Positions 39,856 to 48,624 of a DNA stretch of 64,000 nucleotides are shown here, piece by piece. The DNA comes from Lyngbya sp. HA4199-MV5 (GTDB lineage: Bacteria > Cyanobacteriota > Cyanobacteriia > Leptolyngbyales > Leptolyngbyaceae): contig JAHHHL010000008.1 of the NCBI GenBank assembly GCA_019359375.1, forward strand, positions 1 to 64,000, read 5' to 3'. The position numbers and the translations under genes are program-made. Within the stretch, counting starts at the first letter, position 1. Every line of letters starts with the position of its first letter. The notes under the pieces are model-generated. The model did not search any database. It was not told the DNA's origin and was given only the letters and a program-made list of their open reading frames with translations.

Positions 39856-41052
39856 CTATTTTTCTGGAAGAAGCGCTTGTAAGAAATTGAGGACATTCAA
39901 GCCCATAATCTTTGCAATGTCTTGCTTAGAAAAGTTCTCTATTAATAAGGCATTGGTTACTTGAACCATCGCAGCAGCGTCAAACGGAAGCCGGACAGCG
40001 CCATCAAAATCTGAACCAAGCGCAACGTAATCAACACCAACTAAATCTGTTACGTAACGGATAGCACGAGCGATCGCAGTTGCATTTTTGCCACAGGTGG
40101 CTGTTTTCCAAAAACCAATGCCAATCAACCCGTGATGTTGAGCGATTTGTCGTATTTGGCGATCGTTTAGATTTCTAGCATTGTTACAGTTTCCTCGTAC
40201 ACCTGTATGAGAAACCAAGATGGGATTATTGGTAAAATCTAGCACTTCATCGATCGTTTGAGCAGAAGCATGAGCCAGATCAATGATCATATGATGGCTT
40301 TCCATCCGTTGTAGAACTTCTTGCCCAAAGGGGGTTAGTCCACCCTTTTTAATGCCATGTGCAGAACCGCTTACGTCATTATCAAAGAAATGAGCTAAGC
40401 CAATCAGCCGAAATCCTGCTTGATAAAAACGATCGACATTTTCTAGCTTGCCTTCTAGAGCATGTGCGCCTTCTAATCCCAATAGACCTGCTGTAATTTG
40501 TGAATTTTGCTGACTTGCAACAAAATAATCGCTTAAATCTTGCTGTGATGTGATGAGCTTGAACGGTCCGTGTGCCTTCGATGCAAGAGCGTTCAGTCGC
40601 TTAGCTTGATACAAAGCACGTTCTGCAAGGCTAAACAAGGCTGGAATGCCCCAACGTTGTAAAACGGCAAGCTTCGTAATGTCATCACTGCGATCGTCAT
40701 TATTTTCTAACAGTAATGGAGCCGGAACTTTGGTTACAACTGTAAAAACCTGTAAAGCGACGTGACCCTGGATAAGTCGTGGAATATCAACATGACCGTA
40801 GTGGGTCAACTTCGTTAAATCACCTCCCCACAAAAGCGAATCTGCGTGTAAATCAGCAATCGCTAAAGTTTTATGTAAGGTTTGAGCAGCTTCTGAAATG
40901 GGCTGCTTCCCGCTACTATCAATCGGATTAAAACGCTTTGCAACAAAAGAAGGAGCGAAAGAGAAAATAACAGTAGCCAACACAGTCACGATCGCCAATG
41001 TGCTGATGAGTCCAAAGAAAATAATGTTTCTGACTCGCCTTTTCCGGTTCAC
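39856..41052 (-). CDS. Membrane dipeptidase (M19 family)
   Basis: 398 residues. An N-terminal signal anchor (residues 10-32) is followed by a renal-dipeptidase-type TIM barrel: ADLHADSLLW (HxD metal ligands), GLEGAHALEG with the bridging Glu, LIGLAHF, MIIDLAHAS (His), LVSHTGVRG (His) and LGSDFDG (Asp). All metal ligands are present. It probably cleaves dipeptides in the periplasm. GTG is the likely start. It lies seven bases after the DUF433 gene, on the same strand. Confidence 0.87.
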   Translation of the reverse strand: MNRKRRVRNIIFFGLISTLAIVTVLATVIFSFAPSFVAKRFNPIDSSGKQPISEAAQTLHKTLAIADLHADSLLWGGDLTKLTHYGHVDIPRLIQGHVALQVFTVVTKVPAPLLLENNDDRSDDITKLAVLQRWGIPALFSLAERALYQAKRLNALASKAHGPFKLITSQQDLSDYFVASQQNSQITAGLLGLEGAHALEGKLENVDRFYQAGFRLIGLAHFFDNDVSGSAHGIKKGGLTPFGQEVLQRMESHHMIIDLAHASAQTIDEVLDFTNNPILVSHTGVRGNCNNARNLNDRQIRQIAQHHGLIGIGFWKTATCGKNATAIARAIRYVTDLVGVDYVALGSDFDGAVRLPFDAAAMVQVTNALLIENFSKQDIAKIMGLNVLNFLQALLPEK

Positions 41053-41059
41053 GGGGGTC

Positions 41060-41413
41060 TTAACTAAGAAGTTTGCAATTGTTGTATTGTTGGGTGCGTC
41101 TGGCTAAGAGGCGATCTCGGATTCCGAGCGGATTGAACCGTTTTTCTGCTTCTTGACGCACCTTTGTAGCAAAGCTTTGTCGCTCTAAAAGGTAAGCATC
41201 CACCTCCGTTTGGTGCCGTAGGTAGTAGGCAACGACCGCATAAATATCGGGCAGTTGAAGCGAAGGGTATTGCTCACTTATTTCTTCTGCTGTTGCGCCT
41301 TCAAGAAAAGCGGTGACAACGGTATCTAACGTGACACGAGTTTTACTAATACGAACAACTCCATTCGCATCAGTAATCAGTGGAATCAGTTCAGCAGTAG
41401 GAATAAGTAGCAT
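41060..41413 (-). CDS. DUF433 protein, VapB-like antitoxin relative
   Basis: About 117 residues from ATG 41413. The DUF433 helix-turn-helix core is visible: GVVRISKTRVTLDTVVTAFLEGATAEEISEQYPSLQLPDIYAVVAYYLRH (in parts RISKTRVTLDTVV, EEISEQYPSL, DIYAVVAYYL). Such proteins are normally followed by a DUF5615 PIN-like toxin gene, but here a dipeptidase gene follows. It is thus an orphan or has lost its partner. Confidence 0.78.
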   Translation of the reverse strand: MLLIPTAELIPLITDANGVVRISKTRVTLDTVVTAFLEGATAEEISEQYPSLQLPDIYAVVAYYLRHQTEVDAYLLERQSFATKVRQEAEKRFNPLGIRDRLLARRTQQYNNCKLLS

Positions 41414-41495
41414 TTTGAGATCCAGATAGTTTTCTACCAAGTACCCTTTTGAACAAACGAAACACCACTAACAACTAACAACCAAAAACCAAAAA

Positions 41496-42377
41496 CTACT
41501 TCTGTCCTCGCGCTTTGTAGAACGTCTTGAGGCTTTGAATATCGCCTGCGTAGCGCCAGTGCCAGGGTTCGTAGCTCACGCCCTGGCGGTTGCCTTTGGG
41601 GAAGGAGAGTTCAAAGCTGTAGCGGTTGGCGTTTGCTTTGAGCCAGCGGTAGGCAGCAGTTTTGTCAAAATCGGGGTTCAGGTTCAGGGCGGGGGTGTTG
41701 CCATCGCCAATATCGACGGCATAGCCCGTGTGGTGTTCGCTGTAGCCAGGAGGGGCACTCACTTTGGCGCGTTCTTCTGCATCCTGGTTGCGATCGGCTT
41801 TTACGTCAAAGTACAGGTATTTCTGGTCAGCCAGGGAGCGAAAGCCCGAAATCGGCACCAGGCTGACCCCTTCTCGCTGAGCCGCCGCCGTCATGTCTCG
41901 AAAGGCTTTTGCTGCGGCTTTACGCATTTTGATGCTGCCATCGGGGACGATCGGAGCCAGTTCTGACTGGGGAGCCTCGGTGTAGGCAAAGTGACCCAGG
42001 AGCGTATCGGCACTGGGAGAAGCAGAGGGTGCAGTAGTGGGAGTTTGTGTGGTGGGAGTTGGGCTTTCGGTTGCGAGGGTCGCGGTTTGCGATCGCTGCA
42101 TCTGTAGCGCCACATAGCCACCCGCCGCCAGCGCCATCAGTCCTAACACCGTCAGGCTTCCTGCCAGCAGTGCCACGTTTGCGCGAGGCCTGGGTGCAGG
42201 GTCAGGGGTTTCGCGCAACGCAACGGGAATATCGTCTACGGTGGGGGGAGCAACGCTGGGCGCGTCTGACGGTTTTTCGGGTGTACCAGCGTTATCCAAG
42301 CGTTCGACTCCTGCACTCAAAGGACGGCTACTACTAGGAATTGTAAACGGTGTCAGATCTCCTGGGAATGTCTTCAT
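41496..42377 (-). CDS. D-alanyl-D-alanine carboxypeptidase, M15B family
   Basis: 293 residues. A cytoplasmic Pro-rich N-terminal stretch of about 68 residues and one membrane helix (70-92, VALLAGSLTVLGLMALAAGGYVAL in part) are followed by a Thr/Pro linker and the M15 peptidase domain (about 140-290). Zinc and catalytic motifs are SGFRS, SEHHTGYAVDIGDG and EPWHWRY. It trims D-Ala from peptidoglycan stem peptides in the periplasm. It is anchored, not released. Confidence 0.88.
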   Translation of the reverse strand: MKTFPGDLTPFTIPSSSRPLSAGVERLDNAGTPEKPSDAPSVAPPTVDDIPVALRETPDPAPRPRANVALLAGSLTVLGLMALAAGGYVALQMQRSQTATLATESPTPTTQTPTTAPSASPSADTLLGHFAYTEAPQSELAPIVPDGSIKMRKAAAKAFRDMTAAAQREGVSLVPISGFRSLADQKYLYFDVKADRNQDAEERAKVSAPPGYSEHHTGYAVDIGDGNTPALNLNPDFDKTAAYRWLKANANRYSFELSFPKGNRQGVSYEPWHWRYAGDIQSLKTFYKARGQK

Positions 42378-42462
42378 GGGTAACTTCAGCCGATGAGGGA
42401 ACGGTTTTATTGTTGTACAGCCGTTTTGAGCGGACGCACCAAAACTTTACCGTTGCACCCTC

Positions 42463-43440
42463 ATGACCCTTGCCAGCCTGCTAACGATTTATGTGCCCCT
42501 ATTAGGCTGGACGTTGTGTGGCTGGGTGCTGGGTCGCCTGCTGCCGAAGACGATGCCTGCTTACCTGGGCAAGTTTTTGTTCTGGGTCGGTGTGCCGATT
42601 AGCATCGTGGCGTTTCTGCGTCATGCCCAGCTTTCGGCATCGCTGTGGTTAGCTCCTGTTGTGGCATGGGCAGCGATGCTCTTGGGCGTAGGTATGGCGT
42701 GGTGGCTGAGTCGGCGATCGACACCCTTTCTGTTTACCAAGCAACCACTTGCCTTGAGCCAACCAGAGCAAGGAAGTTTCCTGCTGGCATCCATGCTGGG
42801 CAACACGGGCTACATTGGCTATCCAGTCGCGCTGGCATTGGTGGGGTCACACGACTTTGCCTGGGCGTTGTTTTACGATCTGTTGGGATCAACTCCCGGA
42901 GCCTATGGGTTAGGGGTGGCGATCGCCGCTCACTTTGGCGGAGCAAGCCATCAAAGCAAGGCAGCAAGACCACCCATGCAATGGCAAACCGCACAGGCGA
43001 TGCTACAAAATCCAGCGCTGTGGAGCTTTGGCACCGGGCTGCTGTGGCGCAATCAACCCCTCCCACTGTGGCTAGAAACGGGGTTACGCAGTTTTGCCTG
43101 GTGTGTAGTGGCGTTATCGCTGATCTTGATTGGGATGCGCCTCAGCCAACTAACCTCCCTCAAGCGCCTGAAACCTGCGATCGTCAGCATTGGCATTAAG
43201 ATGCTGTTGGTTCCGCTGCTGCTGGGGCTGGGACTATGGGCAACAGGTTTCACTGGCTCAATGTACCGAGCGGTGCTGCTACAAATGGCAATGCCGCCTG
43301 CATTTGCCACGCTCGTTATTGCCGAAGCCTATGATCTGGATCAGGAATTGACCGTGACGACACTCATTCTAGGCTGTCTGGCGCTGGTACTGCTGTTACC
43401 TGTCTGGCTATGGCTATGCAATGCGTTAGGAAATGCCTAG
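42463..43440 (+). CDS. AEC family (auxin efflux carrier-like) transporter
   Basis: 325 residues with about ten helices. The conserved AEC centre NTGYIGYPVALALVG at about residues 110-125 and the C-terminal QMAMPPAFATLVIAEAYDLDQELTVTTLILG (in parts) are clear. The family exports or facilitates organic anions such as malonate or dicarboxylates; the substrate here is unknown. It ends four bases into the convergent gene at 43437. Confidence 0.85.
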   Translation: MTLASLLTIYVPLLGWTLCGWVLGRLLPKTMPAYLGKFLFWVGVPISIVAFLRHAQLSASLWLAPVVAWAAMLLGVGMAWWLSRRSTPFLFTKQPLALSQPEQGSFLLASMLGNTGYIGYPVALALVGSHDFAWALFYDLLGSTPGAYGLGVAIAAHFGGASHQSKAARPPMQWQTAQAMLQNPALWSFGTGLLWRNQPLPLWLETGLRSFAWCVVALSLILIGMRLSQLTSLKRLKPAIVSIGIKMLLVPLLLGLGLWATGFTGSMYRAVLLQMAMPPAFATLVIAEAYDLDQELTVTTLILGCLALVLLLPVWLWLCNALGNA

Positions 43441-43874
43441 CCAACCCAACTAATGCCGTCATCCGGTCTGCCAGTTGAGGGGAGGGGTTTGGCGATCGGC
43501 GCTTCCCGGCGAACAAGCTGTTTATTCGCTTCAGATTCGGCTTGTTTTGTGCTCACAGAGTCGCGTGCAGAGGTTGACCCAATGCCACCAGGACGCTGCT
43601 GGGTGGCGATCGCTCGTCCATTTGATTGCTTAGCTGCCTGCTGTTCGGGCATGACCACTTTATGCATCAGATACTCGATCGTTTGCTGCTTGACCCATCC
43701 CCGCGCCGCCAAAATCTCACCAAAGCGCATACCTGTAAGCTTCTGGTCGTTCAGCGCCACATCTATTTGAGCCGTCGTCAACAAACCCGCCTCAACCAGA
43801 TACCCGCCTAAACGCTTCTTAGGATATGCAGAATCGGCTGCGGCCATCGGTCGGCGATCGCTAAAATCTCGCAT
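43437..43874 (-). CDS. GspE/MshE N-terminal-domain-like protein
   Basis: 145 residues. The part at about 20-75 (RLGGYLVEAGLLTTAQIDVALNDQ, MRFGEILAARGWVKQQTIEYLMHK, in fragments) matches the short helical N-terminal domain of type II secretion/type IV pilus ATPases, which in MshE binds cyclic di-GMP. The C-terminal half is Gln/Ser-rich and disordered. There is no ATPase domain. Its role may lie in pilus or polysaccharide control, but this is inference. Confidence 0.7.
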   Translation of the reverse strand: MRDFSDRRPMAAADSAYPKKRLGGYLVEAGLLTTAQIDVALNDQKLTGMRFGEILAARGWVKQQTIEYLMHKVVMPEQQAAKQSNGRAIATQQRPGGIGSTSARDSVSTKQAESEANKQLVRREAPIAKPLPSTGRPDDGISWVG

Positions 43875-43959
43875 TGCAAACCTCGAAAAAACTGAAACGG
43901 TGAAAGGTCCTCAATCGGTTGAAATAATCCCTGTAAGGAACGTGGATCAAATAATCTGT

Positions 43960-44030
43960 GTAGGTTGGGTTGAGCTTATCGAAACCCAACATCCCTGGAT
44001 CGTTGGGTTTCGTACCTCAACCCAACCTAC
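43960..44030. repeat. Nested inverted repeat (GTAGGTTGGGTTGAG family)
   Basis: Outer arms GTAGGTTGGGTTGAG / CTCAACCCAACCTAC and inner arms GAAACCCAAC / GTTGGGTTTC form one nested hairpin. A partial relative begins GTAGGTTGGGTTAT near 3312. The rest of the gene-free interval 43875-44415 shows nothing else supported. Confidence 0.8.
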
Positions 44031-44415
44031 CAAAAGTCGATCTTATTTAATTTCCATTCCTAAGTATCTAAAAGATCTCACAAAGCCCTTACAGACGTAG
44101 CCCTGCACCTGATTTTTTCTCAAGTATATCAACAGAATTACTGAAACTTCATATTGAGCGTGTTCCCTGGTGGGTTTCTTAGGTATCAATACGGAAAGCG
44201 CGCTCAGCCCAAAAAACTGCCAAAGCGAGTTAAAACCTTTTGTACTGGTTTCCATAAGCGGTTGACACAGCCGCTGACCTGGTAAACAAACGAACGCTAT
44301 TTTAATGATTTCTTAACTTTTTCGCAGTCCTAAAAAGCAGTTGGACACGCTCCAGCGTAACAAGTTGAAGCGGTAAGTGGCATTTTAGTATGCTTATCCG
44401 CCGGGATTCGTCGAT

Positions 44416-44943
44416 TCAGGAGGTGACGCTTGTAGACGGTTGGGCTGTGACTAGATCGGCTGGGTTCATACGCTCATAATGCTCAAAGGGTTGATGAATC
44501 CACGGATTATCTGGCAGATAGTCTACGTAATAATCTGGGGCAATCACGGAGCAGTCTTTGTACCAGAGCACGGCTGTACGGACTTCCTCAACGTAGAAAC
44601 CATAGCGGCGATCGAGCCATACGAGCGTTTTCTTCAGCGTCACGCCCGAATCCACCAGGTCATCTACCAGCAAGACGTGACTACCCAGATTGGCGGTTGT
44701 CATCGAGAGATCCCGCGAAATGGTGATTGAGCCGCGCACCTGACCGCCAGTACCGCCGTAAGAGGAGGTTGCCAAAATTGCCAGTGGCAAATCAAAAATG
44801 CGTGCCAGAATGTCACCAACCCTCAAGCCACCTTTCGCCAGACAAATAATCTGGTTGAATTCCCATCCAGACTGATGCACTTTAGCGGCAAGCTGTTCGA
44901 TTTTTTGGTGATACTCTGACCAGGAGACATATAAATCTGACAT
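44416..44943 (-). CDS. Phosphoribosyltransferase
   Basis: 175-residue type I phosphoribosyltransferase. The PRPP-binding motif is VLLVDDLVDSGVTL, with an upstream IICLAKGGLRVGDILAR loop. It belongs with small hypoxanthine/xanthine-type or GptA-like enzymes of cyanobacteria. The C-terminal WIHQPFEHYERM is typical of these. The purine substrate is not certain. Confidence 0.85.
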   Translation of the reverse strand: MSDLYVSWSEYHQKIEQLAAKVHQSGWEFNQIICLAKGGLRVGDILARIFDLPLAILATSSYGGTGGQVRGSITISRDLSMTTANLGSHVLLVDDLVDSGVTLKKTLVWLDRRYGFYVEEVRTAVLWYKDCSVIAPDYYVDYLPDNPWIHQPFEHYERMNPADLVTAQPSTSVTS

Positions 44944-45169
44944 GGCGGCACGTAGAAGATGGACAGCAGGCTAAGGAGCAATGTTTACGACGGGAGCGTT
45001 CAGGCAGCACAATCGCTTTGAGAGCAACGTTGTTCGTGCGCCGCTACGCCAAAGAGGGTGAGTTCTCGGTTTTAAGCAGAAAGCACTCGCTTAAACCTGA
45101 TTACTCTCATCATGCGCCCAAAACTGAAGAGAATAATACAACTGTTATCGAGATTTCTTGTATCCCGCC

Positions 45170-46627
45170 ATGCATAATCCTGCTTCATCCGAACCACCCA
45201 GGCTAGACAGGCTCAACCTCAGCACAAAATTAGCCTATGGCGCTGGCGATTTAGGCACCGCCATTACTGCGAATATTCTGGCAGTTTTTTTACTCATTTT
45301 CTTCACGGATGTTGCAGGGCTTGGGGCTGGGCTAGCGGGAAGCATTCTGCTAATTGGCAAGGTTTGGGATGCGATCAATGATCCGATCGTGGGGATTTTG
45401 AGCGATCGCTCCCACAGTCGATGGGGTCGGCGATTGCCCTGGCTCATCTATGGTTCTATCCCGTTTGGGTTTTTCTTCTTCTTGCAGTGGATTGTGCCCC
45501 GCTTTAGCGATAATCCTTCTACCAACCAGTGGGGCTTGTTCTGGTATTACGTAGTCATCGCGATTATTTTCAACACGTTTTATACGATCGTCAACCTGCC
45601 CTACACTGCCCTCACACCAGAACTCACGCAAGATTACGATGAGCGCACCAGCCTCAACAGCTATCGGTTTGCGTTCTCCATCAGCGGCAGCATTCTCTCC
45701 CTGCTGTTGGCACTCGCTATTTTCAGCGCCTTCAAGGGGGAACCCACCAAGCAATATTGGGTGCTGGGAGCAGTTTGTGGCGTGCTTTCCGTTCTGCCGC
45801 TCTACTGGTGCGTCTGGGGCACCCGCAAGCGCGTCATGGTGACAGAGCAACAGCGACAGGAGACTAGCACAGGCGAGTCGCTCCCCTATCTCGAACAGCT
45901 AAAAATTGCTTTTACCAATCGCCCGTTTCTCTACGTCATTGGCATCTATCTTTGCTCCTGGTTGGCAGTGCAAAACACAGTGGCAATCATTCCTTACTTC
46001 GTCAAAAACTGGATGGGGTTAGCGGATGCCGACTTCACAAAAGTGGTGATTGCGGTGCAGGTGACGGGCTTGGTCATGCTGTTTGTGTGGAGCGCTATCA
46101 GCAAACGAGTGGGCAAAAAAGCCGTCTACTTTATGGGCATGACGCTGTGGATCATTGCTGAAATCGGGCTGTTCTTTCTGCAACCGGGGCAGGTGGGGCT
46201 GATGTATGTGCTGGCAGTGCTGGCAGGGTTTGGCGTTTCGACGGCATACCTGATTCCCTGGTCGATGATCCCCGATGTGATTGAGCTGGATGAACTCAAC
46301 ACAGGGCAACGACGGGAAGGGATTTTTTACGGCTTTATGGTGCTGTTGCAAAAGGTGGGGCTGGCGATCGGTCTTTTTCTCGTAGGGCAGGTGCTACAGC
46401 AGGCTGGCTTTTTGGCAACGGTGACAGGTCAGTCGGCTCCCGTACAGCCACCCGCAGCGCTGTGGGCGATTCGGTTACTGATCGGTCCTGTACCCACAGT
46501 GATCTTGCTGGTGGGATTGGTGTTGACCTACTTTTACCCCATTACGCGCGAAGTCCATGCTGAGATTTTGTTGAAGCTGCAAGAACGCAAGCGCAATCCA
46601 GCACAAGACGAAGGCGGTCTACTCTGA
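45170..46627 (+). CDS. MFS transporter, GPH (sodium/sugar symporter) family
   Basis: About 485 residues and twelve helices. The start LSTKLAYGAGDLGTAITANIL and the loop DAINDPIVGILSDRSHSRWGRRLPWL (in parts) are diagnostic of glycoside-pentoside-hexuronide/cation symporters, as are YTALTPELTQDYDERTSLNSYR and IPWSMIPDVIELDELNTGQRREGIFYG in the C-terminal half (in parts). ATG 45170 is chosen over TTG 45158. The probable substrate is a sugar or glycoside with Na+ or H+. It ends nine bases inside the convergent lipid kinase gene. Confidence 0.88.
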   Translation: MHNPASSEPPRLDRLNLSTKLAYGAGDLGTAITANILAVFLLIFFTDVAGLGAGLAGSILLIGKVWDAINDPIVGILSDRSHSRWGRRLPWLIYGSIPFGFFFFLQWIVPRFSDNPSTNQWGLFWYYVVIAIIFNTFYTIVNLPYTALTPELTQDYDERTSLNSYRFAFSISGSILSLLLALAIFSAFKGEPTKQYWVLGAVCGVLSVLPLYWCVWGTRKRVMVTEQQRQETSTGESLPYLEQLKIAFTNRPFLYVIGIYLCSWLAVQNTVAIIPYFVKNWMGLADADFTKVVIAVQVTGLVMLFVWSAISKRVGKKAVYFMGMTLWIIAEIGLFFLQPGQVGLMYVLAVLAGFGVSTAYLIPWSMIPDVIELDELNTGQRREGIFYGFMVLLQKVGLAIGLFLVGQVLQQAGFLATVTGQSAPVQPPAALWAIRLLIGPVPTVILLVGLVLTYFYPITREVHAEILLKLQERKRNPAQDEGGLL

Positions 46628-47620
46628 TGCACGATCGCTAAACCCATCCTCGCCTTCTGATGTGTCTTTCATTTCAACGACCAGATTTGGCAACCCGTCT
46701 AGTTTTTCGAGCGGCACGTCTTCTTCCACCAGCGGCATAAAGAGGGTAAGTCCACCAGGGACGCATTCGACATCGATCGGGGTGGTGCCAATGAGTTCGC
46801 CATCCAACACCACTTTTTGTTCGGGATCGGTCGTAATTTTGACGCGTCTGGCGCGGAGGTAGCCAATGTCGTTGCGATCGACGGCATCGCCACTCAACGC
46901 GGTTTGCAGGAGATGATAGGTAGCCGCGATCGCCCCCGCCTTATTTGCCGGAGACACGAGCGTAATGTCCAGCAGTCCGTCATCCACAATCACACCGGAG
47001 GGACCTTGTGCCAAAACAGACGTGGCAGGAGCCGCATTGGCTACCGTAATCGCCGCTGCGGAGACCTTGATAATCTTATCCTCGGTTTCAATCTCAGCTT
47101 CAAACGTTTTCATCTGCCGCAATGCCTGAAACCCTGCCAGCACATAGGCAAACATGCCAAACCGATTCTTTGCGTCGCGATCGGCTAGCTCCACCGCTTC
47201 TGCCTCAAACCCAATGCCTGCCAGCAGCACCATGGGATAGCCATTGCAATACGCCGCATCCACCGTTTTGGTTGCACCACCGAGAATCGTGCGGCACGCT
47301 GCCTCGATCGTATCGGGAATATCGAGCGCATTGGCAAACGCATTGGCAGTCCCGCGAGAAATAATCCCAAAAGGAATTTTAGTGCCCACTAAGGCGGCAG
47401 CAGCGGCAGACAGCGTGCCATCACCGCCAGACGCAATAATGGCATCCACACCTCGCTCAACGGCGGCGATCGCCAGCGCATCGGCTCCCACGTCTTCCGT
47501 GGTTGTTTGAATATCGAGATCGATTTCAGGCTCCAGCAATGCCTTGATGGTTGCCAGATCTTGCTCTGGATCACCCTGACCCGCCACCGGATTGAAGATC
47601 AGACAGGCAGAACGCTTCAT
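46619..47620 (-). CDS. Diacylglycerol/lipid kinase family protein (YegS-like)
   Basis: 333 residues. The catalytic domain begins ACLIFNPVAGQGDPEQDL and contains the nucleotide loop ASGGDGTLSAAAAAL and GIISRGTANAFANAL. The C-terminal beta domain includes VVLDGELIGTTPIDVECVPGGLTLFMP (in parts). It likely phosphorylates a lipid such as diacylglycerol. The C-terminal tail of about 35 acidic residues is extra. Confidence 0.88.
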   Translation of the reverse strand: MKRSACLIFNPVAGQGDPEQDLATIKALLEPEIDLDIQTTTEDVGADALAIAAVERGVDAIIASGGDGTLSAAAAALVGTKIPFGIISRGTANAFANALDIPDTIEAACRTILGGATKTVDAAYCNGYPMVLLAGIGFEAEAVELADRDAKNRFGMFAYVLAGFQALRQMKTFEAEIETEDKIIKVSAAAITVANAAPATSVLAQGPSGVIVDDGLLDITLVSPANKAGAIAATYHLLQTALSGDAVDRNDIGYLRARRVKITTDPEQKVVLDGELIGTTPIDVECVPGGLTLFMPLVEEDVPLEKLDGLPNLVVEMKDTSEGEDGFSDRASE

Positions 47621-47849
47621 AGACGTTGAGAGTGATTCGCTAAATTGTTGAGATTGTTGGACAAATTTGTGGAGCAGCTTTTTCCAGACCAGCGGTTAGC
47701 TCAGAAGCTTCTACCATGCTGTTTTTGCTGTGCCAACAATTATACAGATGATTCGAGATTGCTGGCAGGCAGCACAATAGAAGTAGCCCCAATTTCAACC
47801 ATGTTACTCAGCCACCTAGCAGACCGAAACAAAAGTTTTGCAACCACGT

Positions 47850-47892
47850 AGTGTGAGCGTCTCGCTCACGACGCGAGCAAGATGCTCGCACA
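47850..47892. repeat. Double-hairpin intergenic repeat, copy 2
   Basis: Reverse-complement copy of the 43-bp element at 3380-3422, with both hairpins intact. It lies about 50 bases upstream of crr7 in an otherwise empty interval (47621-47941). Confidence 0.8.
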
Positions 47893-47941
47893 TGTTCCAT
47901 AATTTTCTGCCTGCTCTACTAGCCTTACCGGAGAACCAACG

Positions 47942-48199
47942 ATGCCCGATCCACGCATGTATGAAAGCGACACCTTTGTCCTTCTGGAGTCTGGGCGATC
48001 GGAGACATTTCTCACCACTGCCGAACTGCTCGACAAACTCAAAGGCGTGTTGGCTCAACGGCAAGATGACCTCCCCAGAGATCTCCAACGGTTTACCTCA
48101 GTGCATGATCAGGCTCAGTACTTGCTCGAAACCTCCTGCGAGCTTGATGTCGGTCCCGGCGAATTTCTGCAATGGTACGCCGTTCGTCTGGAAAAGTAG
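47942..48199 (+). CDS. crr7: Chlororespiratory reduction protein 7 homologue
   Basis: 85-residue soluble protein with the strongly conserved C terminus SCELDVGPGEFLQWYAVRLEK (last part ELDVGPGEFLQWYAVRLEK) and LAQRQDDLPRDLQRF. These mark Crr7 proteins, linked in chloroplasts to the NDH-1 complex of cyclic electron flow. In cyanobacteria the role is probably NDH-1 assembly or stability. CGGAGAACC precedes the ATG. It stands alone. Confidence 0.85.
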   Translation: MPDPRMYESDTFVLLESGRSETFLTTAELLDKLKGVLAQRQDDLPRDLQRFTSVHDQAQYLLETSCELDVGPGEFLQWYAVRLEK

Positions 48200-48339
48200 A
48201 TGACTGGATACAGCGACACGCGCGGTGATTGTGTGACCCGTTCTTCTGCCTCCTGACTAAAACCTCGGAGGTTTAAGCCACAACGTTGGTCGAGATGTTT
48301 GATGCCTGGTTAAAACCTCTGAGGTTTGCATAAGTTCTA

Positions 48340-48560
48340 GAACCTTGAAGCGCTGAACTCGATGTTCCGACCTCCGAGCTTGATGTTCCAACCTCAAGAC
48401 TGAAACCTTGAAGCGCTGAACTCGATGTTCCGACCTCCGAACTCAATGCTTCGACCTCAAAACTGGAATGTTGAAGCTCTGAACTCGATGTTCCGACCTC
48501 CGAGCTTGATATGCCAACCTCAAAACTGGAATATTGAAGCTCCCAACTCAATGCTTCAAG
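48340..48560. repeat. Degenerate 21-bp tandem repeats
   Basis: About ten imperfect copies of a 21-base unit (GAACTCGATGTTCCGACCTCC and variants with GAAGC/TTGATG). The minus strand is open through it and would encode seven-residue repeats such as EVGTSSS and ALQGFSL, but no domain or ribosome site supports a gene. It is followed at 48575-48610 by CTTCTGC/CCTCTGC heptamers, immediately upstream of the TPR-CHAT gene. Confidence 0.75.
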
Positions 48561-48624
48561 CATAAAGCTCCCACCTTCTGCCTTCTGCCCTCTGCCCTCT
48601 GCCCTCTGCCTTCCCCTTCCCCCC

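Noticed and set aside
44043-44255. 70-codon minus-strand frame
   Set aside because: No ribosome site, no recognisable sequence, lies beside an inverted repeat in an otherwise empty interval.
47850-47892. CRISPR-like repeat
   Set aside because: Only two dispersed copies (also 3380-3422) exist, inverted and 44 kb apart, without spacers or cas genes.
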